Part shown: positions 20,386 to 29,977 of the stretch, one piece after another
How positions within the stretch are numbered: position 1 is the first letter of the stretch
How the letters are laid out: each line of letters opens with the position of its first letter
Assembly (NCBI RefSeq): GCF_001742165.1
Contig: NZ_CP016442.1
Coordinates: forward strand, 1,488,001-1,552,000
Direction of reading: 5' to 3'
Source of the DNA: Burkholderia stabilis
Lineage (GTDB): Bacteria > Pseudomonadota > Gammaproteobacteria > Burkholderiales > Burkholderiaceae
Length of the DNA stretch: 64,000 nucleotides
Program-made: the position numbers and the translations under genes
The notes under the pieces: model-generated
The model's database searches: none
What the model saw: only the letters and a program-made list of their open reading frames with translations
Told to the model about the DNA's origin: nothing

Positions 20386-22224
20386 ATGGATTCCGCATTC
20401 GACCGAGCGTACGCCGCACACCGCGCGGGCCGGCTGGCCGACGCCGAGCACGGCTATCGCGCCGCGCTCGCCGCCAACCCCGCCGACGCCGACGCGCTGC
20501 ACCTGTTCGGCGTGCTGCGGCACCAGCAGGGCCAGCATGCCGAAGCGGCCGATCTCGTCGGCCGCGCCGTCTCGCTGCGCCCGGGCGACGCTGCGCTGCA
20601 ACTCAATCTCGGCAACGCGCTGAAAGCGCTCGGCCGGCTCGACGAGGCGATCGACCGCTTTCGCAACGCGCTGACGCTCGCGCCCGAATTTCCGCTCGCG
20701 CACTACAACCTCGGCAACGCGTATGCGGCACTGCAGCGCCACGAGGATGCGATCGACGCGTTCGGCCGCGCGCTGCGGCTCACGCCCGACGACGCATCGA
20801 TCCACAACAATCTCGGCAACGCGCTGAACGCGCTCGGCCGCCACGACGATGCGCTCGCCGCTTTCCGTCGCGCGCTCGAGCTGCGCCCGGGGCATGCGGG
20901 CGCGCACAACAACCTCGCGATGGCGCTGAGCGCAATGGGCCACGCCGACGACGCGATCGCGCACTTCCAGGCCGCGATCGCCGCGCAGCCGCGCTTCGTC
21001 GCCGCGCATTTCAATCTCGGCAACACGTTCGACGCAGTCGGCCGGCATGCAGAGGCCGCCGCCGCGTTCGAAGCCGCGCTCGCGCTGCATCCGCCGTTTC
21101 CGCTCGCGCTGTTCGGGCTCGCGAACGCGCTGTGCGCGCAGGCGCGTCACCGCGATGCGCTGCCCTACTACGAGCGCGCCGTCGGTCTCGATCCGTCATT
21201 CAGCCTCGCATGGCTGAACCTCGGCAACGCGCACCACGCGCTGTGCGCGCACGAGATGGCGCTGCGCGCATTCGACCAGGCGCTGCGCGTCGCGCCCGAT
21301 CTCACCCTCGCGCAACTGCACCGCGCGGTCACGCTACTGACGCTCGGCGACTTCACGCGCGGCCTGCCCGCGTATGAAGCGCGCCACGAGACCCCGGGTG
21401 CGACGCCGCTCGGCGCACTGCCGCGCTGGCAAGGCGAGCCGATCGCGTCGCGCACGCTGCTGATCCGCGCGGAACAGGGGTTCGGCGACACCTTGCAGTT
21501 CGTCCGCTTCGTGCCGCTCGCCCGCGAACGCTGCGCGCGCGTCGTGCTCGAAGTACAGCCGGAACTCGTTGCGCTGCTGGCGCCGGCCGCATCGCGCTGG
21601 CGCGTGACGCTCGTCGCACAGGGCGCCGCGAAACCGCCGGCAGCGGACGTCGCCTGCACGCTGATGAGCCTGCCGTTCCTGCTCGGGCTTCAGCCGGCGG
21701 ACATCGCCGTGCCGTCGCGCTACCTCGATGCACCCGACAGCGCCCGCCGGCACTTCCGCGGCTCGCTCGGCGGGCAGTCGAAGCGCAAGTTCGGCCTCGC
21801 GTGGTCGGGGCGCCGGCAGGCGCAGGAAAACCGCTCGATGCCGTTCGATGCGCTCGCGCCGCTGCTCGCGCTGCCGGACATCGACTGGATCGTGCTGCAG
21901 CCCGCACTCGACGACGACGAACGCGCGCGCGTGGACGCGCATCCGCGCGTGCATCGTTTCGACGGCCGGCTGAACGACTTTGCCGACACGGCCGCGCTGA
22001 TCGAACGGCTCGACGGCGTCGTCACGATCGATACGGCGGTGGCGCACCTCGCCGGCGCGCTCGGCAAGCCGCTGTGGGTGATGCTGCCGTTCGCGCCGGA
22101 CTGGCGCTGGTTCACCGGCGACGACTGCCCGTGGTACCCGCAGGCCCGGATCGCGCGACAGCCCGCGCCGGGGCAATGGGTCGACGTGGCGGCTGCGGTC
22201 GCGGGCACGCTGCGCGACGCGTAA
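20386..22224 (+). CDS. TPR-repeat protein with glycosyltransferase-like C-terminus
   Basis: A 612-residue cytoplasmic protein. About nine tandem 34-residue TPR units span residues 1-330 (repeated signature LGNAL..LGR.DEAI..F..AL.L.P). The C-terminal about 250 residues contain LIRAEQGFGDTLQFVRFVP, SMPFDALAPLL and VVTIDTAVAHLAGALGKPLWVMLP, the last resembling the nucleotide-sugar region of GT9/heptosyltransferase-like folds. Similar TPR proteins in Burkholderia are annotated only by domain. It may glycosylate or scaffold partners. ATG 20386 chosen because TPR 1 starts directly after it. A shared terminator separates it from the converging MFS gene. Confidence 0.85.
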   Translation: MDSAFDRAYAAHRAGRLADAEHGYRAALAANPADADALHLFGVLRHQQGQHAEAADLVGRAVSLRPGDAALQLNLGNALKALGRLDEAIDRFRNALTLAPEFPLAHYNLGNAYAALQRHEDAIDAFGRALRLTPDDASIHNNLGNALNALGRHDDALAAFRRALELRPGHAGAHNNLAMALSAMGHADDAIAHFQAAIAAQPRFVAAHFNLGNTFDAVGRHAEAAAAFEAALALHPPFPLALFGLANALCAQARHRDALPYYERAVGLDPSFSLAWLNLGNAHHALCAHEMALRAFDQALRVAPDLTLAQLHRAVTLLTLGDFTRGLPAYEARHETPGATPLGALPRWQGEPIASRTLLIRAEQGFGDTLQFVRFVPLARERCARVVLEVQPELVALLAPAASRWRVTLVAQGAAKPPAADVACTLMSLPFLLGLQPADIAVPSRYLDAPDSARRHFRGSLGGQSKRKFGLAWSGRRQAQENRSMPFDALAPLLALPDIDWIVLQPALDDDERARVDAHPRVHRFDGRLNDFADTAALIERLDGVVTIDTAVAHLAGALGKPLWVMLPFAPDWRWFTGDDCPWYPQARIARQPAPGQWVDVAAAVAGTLRDA

Positions 22225-22241
22225 AAGCGCGAACGCAGACG

Positions 22242-22271
22242 AAAAAAGGGAGCGCGCTGCGCTCCCTTTTT
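22242..22271. terminator. Bidirectional terminator between TPR protein and MFS genes
   Basis: GGGAGCG and CGCTCCC form the stem, flanked by six A on the left and five T on the right, so it can end transcription from both converging genes. Confidence 0.85.
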
Positions 22272-22316
22272 CAATGTGATGCACGCGGCTCGCGCCGCGC
22301 GATGGACAAGCGCCCG

Positions 22317-23612
22317 TCAGGCCGCCTTGTACTGGTTGCGCGCCTCGGGCGTGCGATACAGCACGAGCGTCGCGATCAGCCCGCAGATCGCGGCGACGCT
22401 CAGCCACAGCCCCGGCGCCGCCTTGTTGCCCGTCTCGTGGATCAGCAGCGTCGCGATTGCCGGCGTGAAGCCGCCGATCGTCGTCGCAAGGCTGTACGCG
22501 AGCGAGAAGCCTGCCGTGCGCACGTCGGCCGGCATCACTTCGGTCAGCGCGACGACCATCGCGCCGTTGTACGACCCGTACAGGAACGACAGCCACAGCT
22601 CGACCGCGAGCAGCCGCAGGAACGACGGATCGCCGACGAGCCACAGCACGACCGGGTAAGCCGTCAGCAGCGTGAGCACCGTGAACGCGATCAGCACCGG
22701 GCGACGGCCGATACGGTCGGACAGCGCGCCTGACAACGGCAGCCACACGAGGTTGGAGATGCCCACGCAGACGGTCACGACGAGCGCGTCGAGCGACGAC
22801 AGGTGCAGCACTTCCTTGCCGAAGGTCGGCGTATAGGCCGTGATCATGTAGAACGACACCGTCGTCATGATCACCATTCCCATGCCGGCGACCACGATGC
22901 CCCAGTTGTCGAGCATCGAACGCATGATTTCGCCCATCGTCGGACGATGACGCTTCGCGAGGAACTCGTCGGTCTCCTTCAGCGAACGACGGATCAGGAA
23001 CAGGAACGGCACGATCAGGCAGCCGATCAGGAACGGAATGCGCCAGCCCCACGCGGTCATCTCCTCGGCCGGCAGCGCGCGGTTCAGCAGCACGCCGACG
23101 AACGCGGCGAACACGACGGCCACCTGCTGGCTGCCCGACTGCCACGACGTATAGAACCCCTTGTGGCCCTTCGTTGCGATCTCCGACAGGTAGACCGACA
23201 CGCCGCCGAGCTCGACGCCCGCCGAGAAACCCTGCAGCAGCCGGCCGAGGAGCACGAGCACCGGCGCGAGCACGCCGATCGTCGCATAACCCGGTATCGC
23301 GGCCACCGTGAGCGTGCCGATCGCCATCAGCCCGAGTGTCAGGATCAGCCCCTTGCGGCGGCCGTGATGATCGATGTACGCGCCGAGCACGATCGCGCCG
23401 ACCGGCCGCATCAGGAAGCCCGCGCCGAACACCGACAGCGACAGCATCAGCGACGCGAAGGCGTTGCCGCTCGGAAAGTAGGTTTTCGCGATGGCCGCCG
23501 CGTAATACCCGTAGACCATGAAGTCGTACATTTCCAGGAAGTTGCCGCTGACGACCCGGAACACGGTGCGGAATTTCGATTCCTGCGCGATGGCGTGTGA
23601 CGCTGTGGACAT
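22317..23612 (-). CDS. MFS metabolite:proton symporter (citrate/tricarballylate type)
   Basis: A 431-residue inner-membrane carrier with about 12 hydrophobic helices. The start [20 protein letters not shown] and [13 protein letters not shown] (loop 2-3), [14 protein letters not shown] and [17 protein letters not shown] match the metabolite:H+ symporter subfamily that includes citrate, tricarballylate, alpha-ketoglutarate and proline/betaine carriers. The citrate/TcuC branch looks closest, but the substrate cannot be read from sequence. ATG 23612 with a GAGCGAG site upstream. Two palindromes in the 360-base region upstream may control it. Confidence 0.9.
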   Translation of the reverse strand: MSTASHAIAQESKFRTVFRVVSGNFLEMYDFMVYGYYAAAIAKTYFPSGNAFASLMLSLSVFGAGFLMRPVGAIVLGAYIDHHGRRKGLILTLGLMAIGTLTVAAIPGYATIGVLAPVLVLLGRLLQGFSAGVELGGVSVYLSEIATKGHKGFYTSWQSGSQQVAVVFAAFVGVLLNRALPAEEMTAWGWRIPFLIGCLIVPFLFLIRRSLKETDEFLAKRHRPTMGEIMRSMLDNWGIVVAGMGMVIMTTVSFYMITAYTPTFGKEVLHLSSLDALVVTVCVGISNLVWLPLSGALSDRIGRRPVLIAFTVLTLLTAYPVVLWLVGDPSFLRLLAVELWLSFLYGSYNGAMVVALTEVMPADVRTAGFSLAYSLATTIGGFTPAIATLLIHETGNKAAPGLWLSVAAICGLIATLVLYRTPEARNQYKAA

Positions 23613-23971
23613 GTTTTTCTCGCTCAGCTCGGATGGCGCGAATCCGCGCCGCATGGATCCGATGACGCGCGACGCGCCGGGCCGATCCGGCGTGCACGGG
23701 CATCGCTGCCCGCCAGCGGCGCAACGCACGAACCGTCGCGCACACCGGCGTGGTCCGCGAATGATGCCACGCCAAGCCGACATTTGCCTTGTGTCGCCCC
23801 TGCGGCGGCCGTCTCGGTATTCGACTCGTACGAGTCGCCTCGAAGCGGAAGCAAAAATCAGATTGATCTGATCGACCGGCTCTCTCCGGCTGACCACAAT
23901 GTCCCGATTTGCAACGACATCGCCGCACCGCGGCCGACACGGCTGCCCGTGTCGCACGACGCGCCACCCCC
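23613..23971. other. Divergent intergenic region with two palindromes
   Basis: Between the MFS gene and the 311-residue membrane protein. It holds a perfect 16-base palindrome CGACTCGTACGAGTCG (23822-23837) and a 14-base inverted repeat TCAGATTGATCTGA (23858-23871). Both are 210-260 bases from the MFS start and 100-150 from the other start. No gene, repeat family or RNA recognised. Confidence 0.5.
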
Positions 23972-24907
23972 ATGACCCAAACGTCCCTCGTTCCCGTCGA
24001 AGGCGCGCTTGCCCGCCCTCGCGTCGCCCCGCTCGATCACGTCCCGTCGTTCGGCCGCGAATGGACATTTCGCGGTGCGCCCGGCGCGCGGCCCGGCAAG
24101 CCCTGCCTCGCCACGTTGACGACGTCCTGCATCGACGTCGACAAACCGCACCACGCATGTCGCTGGAAGCCGTTGCCGCTGGCGGCGTCAGCGCCGACGC
24201 CGGCAACGTCGCCGGCTGCGCCGGCCGTCGCAAGCCGGCACTCCCGACGCATGCCCCCCGCCCCGCGCGACCGGCGTGCGATGTACGCAACCTGCTGGAG
24301 CGTCGGCGCACTCGGCATCATCGGCCTGCTGATCGCCGCGCATGAACCGCTCACGGGTTTCGAGCCTGCATACGCGCTTCACGCGACCGGCGTCGTGCCG
24401 GATCACGCCACGTCATCGACCGGCTCCGTGCAGGTCGTCGCGGTCCAGCCCGGCATCTCGACGATCGTGCCACCGGAGCCCGCGATAACGGCCCCCGTCG
24501 CGATCACTGCGGAATCGCCACCGGCCACGCACCGCGTCACGCATCGTCCGGCGTCGCTTCATCCGAAGGCGACACCCGACGTGCAACGCACCGCCGCTGC
24601 ATCGCCGCATCGTGCAAACGGCCCGCACACGGCGGCAACGCCCACGCCGACACCGACCGTGACGCGGCTCGCCGCCCGTCCGCCGGCCCGGAGCGATACG
24701 CCCCACACCGCCGCGCGCGACCGGCTCGCGTCGCGGCCGCCCGCCACAGACGCGCTCGACGATCCGCTCACGCTGATCGCAATGGCCAACGCGCTAGGCG
24801 CCGACCAGCCGACCCGCGCGACACACGCGCCCGCCGCCGGCTTCGACTGGACGTCGCGACTGTCCCACCGCCGCGTGACCGACGCACCGGACACGTTCGC
24901 GCACTGA
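23972..24907 (+). CDS. Predicted single-pass membrane protein, Pro/Ala/Thr-rich
   Basis: A 311-residue protein of unknown function. The first about 110 residues are of mixed composition; a hydrophobic segment [19 protein letters not shown] (about 113-131) is the only membrane span. After it comes a long disordered Pro/Ala/Thr/His-rich tail and an ending [16 protein letters not shown]. This resembles low-complexity TonB-like or wall-linker proteins in shape only. An upstream ATG (23909) is possible; 23972 was chosen for composition. A strong terminator lies 11 bases past the stop. The composition could also mean a non-conserved frame, so confidence is moderate. Confidence 0.6.
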   Translation: MTQTSLVPVEGALARPRVAPLDHVPSFGREWTFRGAPGARPGKPCLATLTTSCIDVDKPHHACRWKPLPLAASAPTPATSPAAPAVASRHSRRMPPAPRDRRAMYATCWSVGALGIIGLLIAAHEPLTGFEPAYALHATGVVPDHATSSTGSVQVVAVQPGISTIVPPEPAITAPVAITAESPPATHRVTHRPASLHPKATPDVQRTAAASPHRANGPHTAATPTPTPTVTRLAARPPARSDTPHTAARDRLASRPPATDALDDPLTLIAMANALGADQPTRATHAPAAGFDWTSRLSHRRVTDAPDTFAH

Positions 24908-24920
24908 CACCACGCAATAA

Positions 24921-24952
24921 AAAACCCGGCGAAGCTCGCTTCGCCGGGTTTT
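24921..24952. terminator. Strong bidirectional terminator
   Basis: AAAACCCGGCGAAGC and its complement GCTTCGCCGGGTTTT form a 15-base stem with a 2-base loop between converging genes (stop 24907 on plus, 24984 on minus). Confidence 0.9.
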
Positions 24953-24983
24953 GCTCGTTTCTCTCCGTCCGTCAGACGAATCG

Positions 24984-25682
24984 TCACTTGCGCATGGGCA
25001 ACCCCGTTTCGGTCTGCTTCTCGAGTTGCCGCACCTGTTCCTGCAGATCACGCAACTGCACCTGCGCGGCCCGCTTCTCGATCTGCAGCGCCTGCGCCTG
25101 CTCCTGCGCCGATTTCTGCCGCTGTGCGACTTCGGCCTGCTGGCTGCGCGCGACGCTCAGGTCGGCCTGCAGCTGCTGCGCACGATTCGCCTGCAGCGCG
25201 ATCACGCGCTCGAGAAACGCCTTCTGCGCCTCCAGCTCGGTACGGCGAATCTCGACATCGGCGAGTTGCACGGTCTGCTGAACGAAGTTCGCAAACACCA
25301 TCTCCGCGCGACTCTTCTCCTGCGACCGGATCACGCGCCACAATTGCTTGTCCTGGAACAGCGCGACGTAGTACGTCATCTCGCGCGGATCGAACATCAG
25401 GCTCGCGCCGTAGCTGCCGTTGTACGTCGTGCGCATCTCGACGATCCGGCCGTCGTGCAGCAGTTGCGTCAACTCGGCGACGTTGCCTTGCGACGCCGTG
25501 CCCGTCGCGGACGCGGCGGTTGCCGCCGGCGCCGCATTGCCGCTCAGGCTCGTGACCGCGGGACGCGTACCGGCGGCAGGCGCGGTCGCGTCGGCGGACC
25601 ACGCCGCGCCCGCTTGCGTGCAGGCGGCCAGCGCAACGATCCACGTTGCGCATCGTGCTGGGGAAAAATTTCGGAAAGCCAA
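24984..25682 (-). CDS. DUF2968 exported coiled-coil protein
   Basis: A 232-residue protein. From a TTG start (25682), 7 bases after CGGAG, it begins with a signal sequence (FSPARCATWIVALAACTQAG) that contains LAAC, a possible lipobox. The mature part has a DUF2968 core (LLHDGRIVEMRTTYNGSYGA, LFQDKQLWRVIRSQEKSRAE) then a long coiled coil rich in Gln/Glu/Ala from about residue 115 to the end. Function unknown; the shape suggests a periplasmic, possibly lipid-anchored, structural protein. Upstream in-frame starts exist as far as 25835, but those extensions are basic and would overlap the amidotransferase gene. Confidence 0.8.
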   Translation of the reverse strand: MAFRNFSPARCATWIVALAACTQAGAAWSADATAPAAGTRPAVTSLSGNAAPAATAASATGTASQGNVAELTQLLHDGRIVEMRTTYNGSYGASLMFDPREMTYYVALFQDKQLWRVIRSQEKSRAEMVFANFVQQTVQLADVEIRRTELEAQKAFLERVIALQANRAQQLQADLSVARSQQAEVAQRQKSAQEQAQALQIEKRAAQVQLRDLQEQVRQLEKQTETGLPMRK

Positions 25683-25797
25683 CGTCAGACTCCGGCGAAC
25701 GAATCGGAACTCGCGATTATCGTTCAAAACAAAACGGCCGCATCTCGAATTAATCGGGACGCGGCCGGCCTTCGGGCAAAGCGGAAAATGCCGCTTG

Positions 25798-26991
25798 CTA
25801 AAGGCGCGTTTCGCGCGCCGCCCGCAGGAACGCATCGAGCAGCGGCGTGCAGTCGAGCAGTTCCGCGCCGCCCGCCCGATGGAACTCGGGGTGCCATTGC
25901 ACGCCGACGACGAACGGCGAACGCCGGTGGCGGATGCCTTCGATGATCCCGTCGCCGGCCGACACGGCCTCGATGTTCAGATCGCGGCCGAGATCGCGGA
26001 TCGCCTGATGGTGGATCGAGTTGACGATCGCTTCGCTGCGCCCGGGGAACATGCTCGCGAGCGTCGACGTGTCGGGGAAGCGGATCGCGTGACGATGCTG
26101 GTCGTAATGCTCGCTCACGTGCGCATTCGCGGTCGGCACATCGGTGGCGATGTCCTGGTACAGCGAGCCGCCGAACGCGACGTTGATCAACTGGCAACCA
26201 CGACAGACGCCCAGGACAGGCTTGCCGGATTCGACGAACTCGTGCAGCAGCTCGAGCTCGTACATGTCACGCACGCGATCGCCCGGCCATTCGGGGCGGA
26301 CGTCCGATGCCGCGTAGGTTTGCGGCGACACGTCGGCGCCGCCTTGCAGCAGCAGGCCGTCGAGATGCTTCGCGTAGTCGCGCAGGCGGATGTTGCTCGG
26401 GTGAATCATGCCCTGATGGCCGACGGTCGGAATCATGAACACGAGCACGTCGCGCGACATCACCCAGTGCGCGATCGATTCCTCGAGATACTGCAGCGTC
26501 TTGCCGCGCAGCCCCTTCGCACCCGGTTCCGGATGGAAGATCCGCGCCGACACGCCGATGCGCAGCGTGCGCTGCGTAATGCGCTGGCCGGCCCGGTCGA
26601 AGAGCCGGCGCGCACGGGCGGCCACGATCCGGCCGAACACCGACCACGGCGTGTCGCTCTGCTTCAGGTAGGCCGGCGGCGCGTTCTGCGCGCTTGCGGG
26701 CGGCGGCCGCTGCGTATCGAAATCGGGCGGCGCGCCGAACCCGGGCGGCGGTGCGCCGGGCTTCAACGGCGCGGCGGCGCCATCGCCGGCGGCGATCGTC
26801 GAACCCGTCGAGCCCGGTGCACCCGGTTCGGACGCGGCCGTGACCGGCGAGGCACCGTCCACGGCAACGCTTTGCGCGGCGGCCTGCGCTGCCGGCGCAT
26901 CGGGCGTTTTCGCCGGATCGGGACGGGGAGAATCGGAAGAAGCGGAAAAGGTGCCGGGCAGACCGGCCGGGGAAGGCGTGGTTTCGCTCAT
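25798..26991 (-). CDS. Class I glutamine amidotransferase (gamma-glutamyl-GABA hydrolase type)
   Basis: A 397-residue protein with a peptidase C26 domain at about 143-395: LLLQGGADVSP (oxyanion region), nucleophile Cys263 in GVCRGCQLINVAFGG, and the His/Glu pair in GVQWHPEF. PuuD-type enzymes cleave gamma-glutamyl-GABA in putrescine use. The first about 115 residues are an unusual Ala/Pro-rich, probably disordered extension absent from PuuD (about 250 residues). It is divergent from the GntR/amidase pair. The hydrolase call is firm; the substrate is inferred. Confidence 0.87.
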   Translation of the reverse strand: MSETTPSPAGLPGTFSASSDSPRPDPAKTPDAPAAQAAAQSVAVDGASPVTAASEPGAPGSTGSTIAAGDGAAAPLKPGAPPPGFGAPPDFDTQRPPPASAQNAPPAYLKQSDTPWSVFGRIVAARARRLFDRAGQRITQRTLRIGVSARIFHPEPGAKGLRGKTLQYLEESIAHWVMSRDVLVFMIPTVGHQGMIHPSNIRLRDYAKHLDGLLLQGGADVSPQTYAASDVRPEWPGDRVRDMYELELLHEFVESGKPVLGVCRGCQLINVAFGGSLYQDIATDVPTANAHVSEHYDQHRHAIRFPDTSTLASMFPGRSEAIVNSIHHQAIRDLGRDLNIEAVSAGDGIIEGIRHRRSPFVVGVQWHPEFHRAGGAELLDCTPLLDAFLRAARETRL

Positions 26992-27072
26992 GACGATGGT
27001 CTGGTACGTCGCTCGCGCGTATGGATTGACGAGGATTCATTATGCTTCAAGTGCGCGATCGCGCGGCGAACC

Positions 27073-27098
27073 TGCAACATCCTGTCGATATTGTTGCA
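27073..27098. promoter_or_regulatory. Inverted repeat TGCAACA-N12-TGTTGCA
   Basis: Perfect 7-base arms at 27073-27079 and 27092-27098 in the divergent region between the amidotransferase and GntR genes. Spacing (19 bases centre to centre, about two helical turns) suits a dimeric regulator. Confidence 0.4.
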
Positions 27099-27173
27099 AG
27101 TCGACGTCAAACCGCGCGCCGGAGCATTCGCGCGCCGGCAGCGGCGGCGTGTTGCCGAACGCACTGGACACCA

Positions 27174-27185
27174 GTGATATATCAC
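27174..27185. promoter_or_regulatory. Palindrome GTGATATATCAC, candidate GntR operator
   Basis: A perfect 12-base palindrome, 82 bases before the GntR gene start. GntR/FCD proteins often bind short palindromes in their own promoters, so autoregulation is a fair guess, not shown. Confidence 0.45.
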
Positions 27186-27266
27186 AATAATATCCACGCA
27201 TCGTCCACGCTTCCCGATCGCCTGCGCCATGATCGCGCCCCATTCGGCCGCCGCGCCGCCGCCCGC

Positions 27267-27947
27267 ATGAATGCCTTGACCGACGTCACCCGCGACCATC
27301 CCGCCGCGTCGGCAATCAGTCTCGCCGACCGCGCATACACGCTGATCCAGCGCGACATCATCACGATGCGCCTGAAGCCGGGCGCCGCGCTCAACGAGGC
27401 CGACCTCGTCGCGCGCACAGGGATCGGCCGCACGCCGGTGCACCAGGCCGTCCATCGGCTCGTGCTCGAAGGGCTGCTGTCCGTGATGCCGCGCAAGGGC
27501 CTGATGGTGCAGCCGCTGTCGCTCGACGACATCGTCGCGGTGATCGACGTGCGGCGCATCAACGAAGCGTACTGCGCCGAGCTCGCCGCGCGCCACGCGA
27601 CGCCCGACGATCTCGCGCGCATGGCCGCGCTGCTCGACGACGGGCAAGCCTGCGTCGACACGCACGACGTCGAAGGCATGATGGAGCTCGACCGCGCGTT
27701 CCATCAGGCGATCGCCGCGGCCGCGCGCAATGCGGTTCTCGCCGAGATCCTGCGCGCGCTGCACGAGCGTTCGCTGCGCTTCTGGTTCGTCACGCTGTCC
27801 GAACCCCACCATCTCGCCGACGTCCAGCACGAACACCGCGAACTGTTCGAACGGCTGTCCGCGCGCGACGCCGCCGGCGCGCGCACGGCCGTCGAAAGCC
27901 ATATCGATTCGTTCCGCTCCACGCTTCTTCAACATCTTCGCCCCTGA
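27267..27947 (+). CDS. GntR-family transcriptional regulator (FCD/FadR subgroup)
   Basis: A 226-residue regulator. The N-terminal winged helix (about 15-85) shows LADRAYTLIQRDIITMRLKPG, ADLVARTGIGRTPVHQAV and LVLEGLLSVMPRKG. The C-terminal FCD helical domain has DVRRINEAYCAELAARH, ELDRAFHQAIAAAARN and HEHRELFERLSARD, with Asp/His residues placed to bind a metal in the ligand pocket. It lies 7 bases before an amidase gene, so it probably controls an amide or N-containing catabolic function. Effector unknown. Confidence 0.9.
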   Translation: MNALTDVTRDHPAASAISLADRAYTLIQRDIITMRLKPGAALNEADLVARTGIGRTPVHQAVHRLVLEGLLSVMPRKGLMVQPLSLDDIVAVIDVRRINEAYCAELAARHATPDDLARMAALLDDGQACVDTHDVEGMMELDRAFHQAIAAAARNAVLAEILRALHERSLRFWFVTLSEPHHLADVQHEHRELFERLSARDAAGARTAVESHIDSFRSTLLQHLRP

Positions 27948-27954
27948 GCCGACC

Positions 27955-29328
27955 ATGACCACTTTCACGCCCTTCCCCCCGCTCGCCCAGCTCGCCGCCG
28001 ACCTCGCCGCCGGCCGGACCACGAGCCGCGCGCTCGTCGACACCGCGCTCGACCGGATCGCCGATCCGTCGGGCCAGGGCGCCGTCGTCTTCACCGAAGT
28101 CGATGCCGACAACGCGCGCGCCGCCGCCGACGCACACGACCGCCTGCGCGCCGCGGGCACCGTGTTGTCGCCGCTCGCGGGCATCCCCGTGTCGGTCAAG
28201 GACCTGTTCGACGTCGCGGGCCAGGTGACGCGCGCCGGTTCGCGCGTGCTCGACGGCGCGCCGGCCGCCAGCACCGACGCAGTCGCGGTCGCACGGCTCA
28301 AGCGGGCGGGCGCGGTGCTGGTCGGCCGCACGAACATGAGCGAGTTCGCGTTCTCGGGGCTCGGGCTGAATCCGCACTTCGGCAATCCGCGCTCGCCGTA
28401 CCACCGCGACGTGCCGGGCGATGCACGGATTTCCGGCGGCTCGTCGTCGGGTGCGGGCGCATCGGTCGCCGACGGGATGGCTGCCGTCGCGCTCGGCACC
28501 GACACGGGCGGCTCGATCCGCATTCCGGCCGCGCTGTGCGGGCTGACGGGCTTCAAGCCGACCGCGAGCCGGATTCCGACGCAAGGCGGCGTGCCGCTGT
28601 CGACGACGCTCGACTCGTTCGGGCCGATCGGCCTGTCCGTCGCATGCTGCGCGCTCGTCGACCGGATGCTCGCGGGCCTGGAGCCGCACGTGCCGGCCGC
28701 GCGGCCGCTCGAAGGCGTGCGGCTCGGCGTGCTGACGAACTACGTGACCGATGGTGTCGATGCCGACGTCGCGGCCGCGCTCGACACCGCGCTCAAGCAT
28801 CTCGAAGCCGCCGGCGCGATCGTCACGGAGGTGCGCTTCCCCGCGCTCGACCGGCTGCCGGACATCAACCGCTTCGGCTTCTCGCCGATCGAGGCGTACG
28901 CGTGGCATCGCCCGCTGCTCGCGCAGCATCGCGACCAGTACGACCCGCGCGTACTCACCCGCATCCTGAAAGGCGAGCCCGCGAGCGCGGCCGATTATCT
29001 CGACCTGCTCGCCGCGCGCACCGCGATGCTCGACGAGGCCGCGCACACCGTCTGGGCGCGCTTCGATGCACTCGTTGCGCCGACGGTGCCGGTCGTGCCG
29101 CCGCGAATCGCCGACCTCGAAGCGGACGACGCGTTCACGCGCACCAATGCGCTGATCCTGCGCAACCCGAGCGCGTTCAACTTCCTCGACGCGTGCTCGC
29201 TGTCGCTGCCGTGCCACCCGCGCGACGCGGCACCGGTCGGCCTGATGCTCGCGGCGGCGCCGCATCGCGACGACGCGCTGCTCTCGATCGGCCAGTCGGT
29301 CGAGGCCGTGCTCAATACGATCCGCTGA
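27955..29328 (+). CDS. Amidase (amidase signature family)
   Basis: A 457-residue hydrolase with the Ser-cisSer-Lys triad: Lys82 in PVSVKDLFD, the cis-Ser in GGSSSGAG (161-168) and nucleophile Ser187 in [10 protein letters not shown]. The length fits stand-alone amidases such as AtzF-like, indoleacetamide or aryl-acylamidases, or the ring-cleavage amidases of nitrogen heterocycles; GatA is usually longer and would sit with gatB. It follows the GntR gene by 7 bases, suggesting a regulated catabolic pair. Substrate unknown. Confidence 0.88.
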   Translation: MTTFTPFPPLAQLAADLAAGRTTSRALVDTALDRIADPSGQGAVVFTEVDADNARAAADAHDRLRAAGTVLSPLAGIPVSVKDLFDVAGQVTRAGSRVLDGAPAASTDAVAVARLKRAGAVLVGRTNMSEFAFSGLGLNPHFGNPRSPYHRDVPGDARISGGSSSGAGASVADGMAAVALGTDTGGSIRIPAALCGLTGFKPTASRIPTQGGVPLSTTLDSFGPIGLSVACCALVDRMLAGLEPHVPAARPLEGVRLGVLTNYVTDGVDADVAAALDTALKHLEAAGAIVTEVRFPALDRLPDINRFGFSPIEAYAWHRPLLAQHRDQYDPRVLTRILKGEPASAADYLDLLAARTAMLDEAAHTVWARFDALVAPTVPVVPPRIADLEADDAFTRTNALILRNPSAFNFLDACSLSLPCHPRDAAPVGLMLAAAPHRDDALLSIGQSVEAVLNTIR

Positions 29329-29464
29329 CCGCGCAAGCCGACCGGCGGCGGGCGACGCGCGGTGCGGCAGGGTGCCGCACGCGCGCTGTCAGTTTCGTGC
29401 CAGACCGTTCGCGCTAAAATCGCGCGATTGTTTTCCGGACCGACCGACGAGGAACCCCGCCGAC

Positions 29465-29977
29465 ATGAACGACTACACGCTTGCACTACGCCGCGAACGC
29501 CGCCTGCTGATGCTGCTCGGCTGGATCTGCATCGCGCTGCTGGCCGGTGCGCTGTACCTGCAGTACGTGAAGAACGAAGATCCGTGCCCGCTGTGCATCA
29601 TCCAGCGCTACTTCTTTGCCGCGATCGGGATCTTCGCGTTCCTGGCCGCCGGGATCCGCAACTGGCGCGGCGTCTGGGTGCTCGAGCTGCTGATCGCGAT
29701 CGCCGCGGCCGGCGGCGTCGGCACGGCCGCGCGACACCTGTCGATCCAGATGAATCCGGGCTTCAGCTGCGGCTTCGACACGCTGCAGCCGATCGTCGAC
29801 AGCCTGCCGCCCGCGCAGTGGTTCCCCGGCATGTTCAAGGTCGCCGGGCTGTGCGAAACCGTCTATCCGCCGATCCTCGGCATCCTGCTGCCCGGCTGGT
29901 CGCTGATCGGCTTCGCCGCGATCCTGCTTGCCGTCGTCGCGAGCCTCTGGCGCCATCGCCGCAAGCTCGTGGCCTGA
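29465..29977 (+). CDS. dsbB: Disulfide bond formation protein B
   Basis: Inner-membrane quinone reductase that reoxidises periplasmic DsbA. The 170-residue protein has four membrane helices and the four redox cysteines: Cys41-Cys44 in the first loop (CPLC) and Cys102 and Cys130 in the second (FSCGFD, AGLCET). The quinone-binding Arg follows the first pair (CIIQRYFF). Length and topology are normal. GAGGAACCCC precedes the ATG. Confidence 0.95.
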   Translation: MNDYTLALRRERRLLMLLGWICIALLAGALYLQYVKNEDPCPLCIIQRYFFAAIGIFAFLAAGIRNWRGVWVLELLIAIAAAGGVGTAARHLSIQMNPGFSCGFDTLQPIVDSLPPAQWFPGMFKVAGLCETVYPPILGILLPGWSLIGFAAILLAVVASLWRHRRKLVA

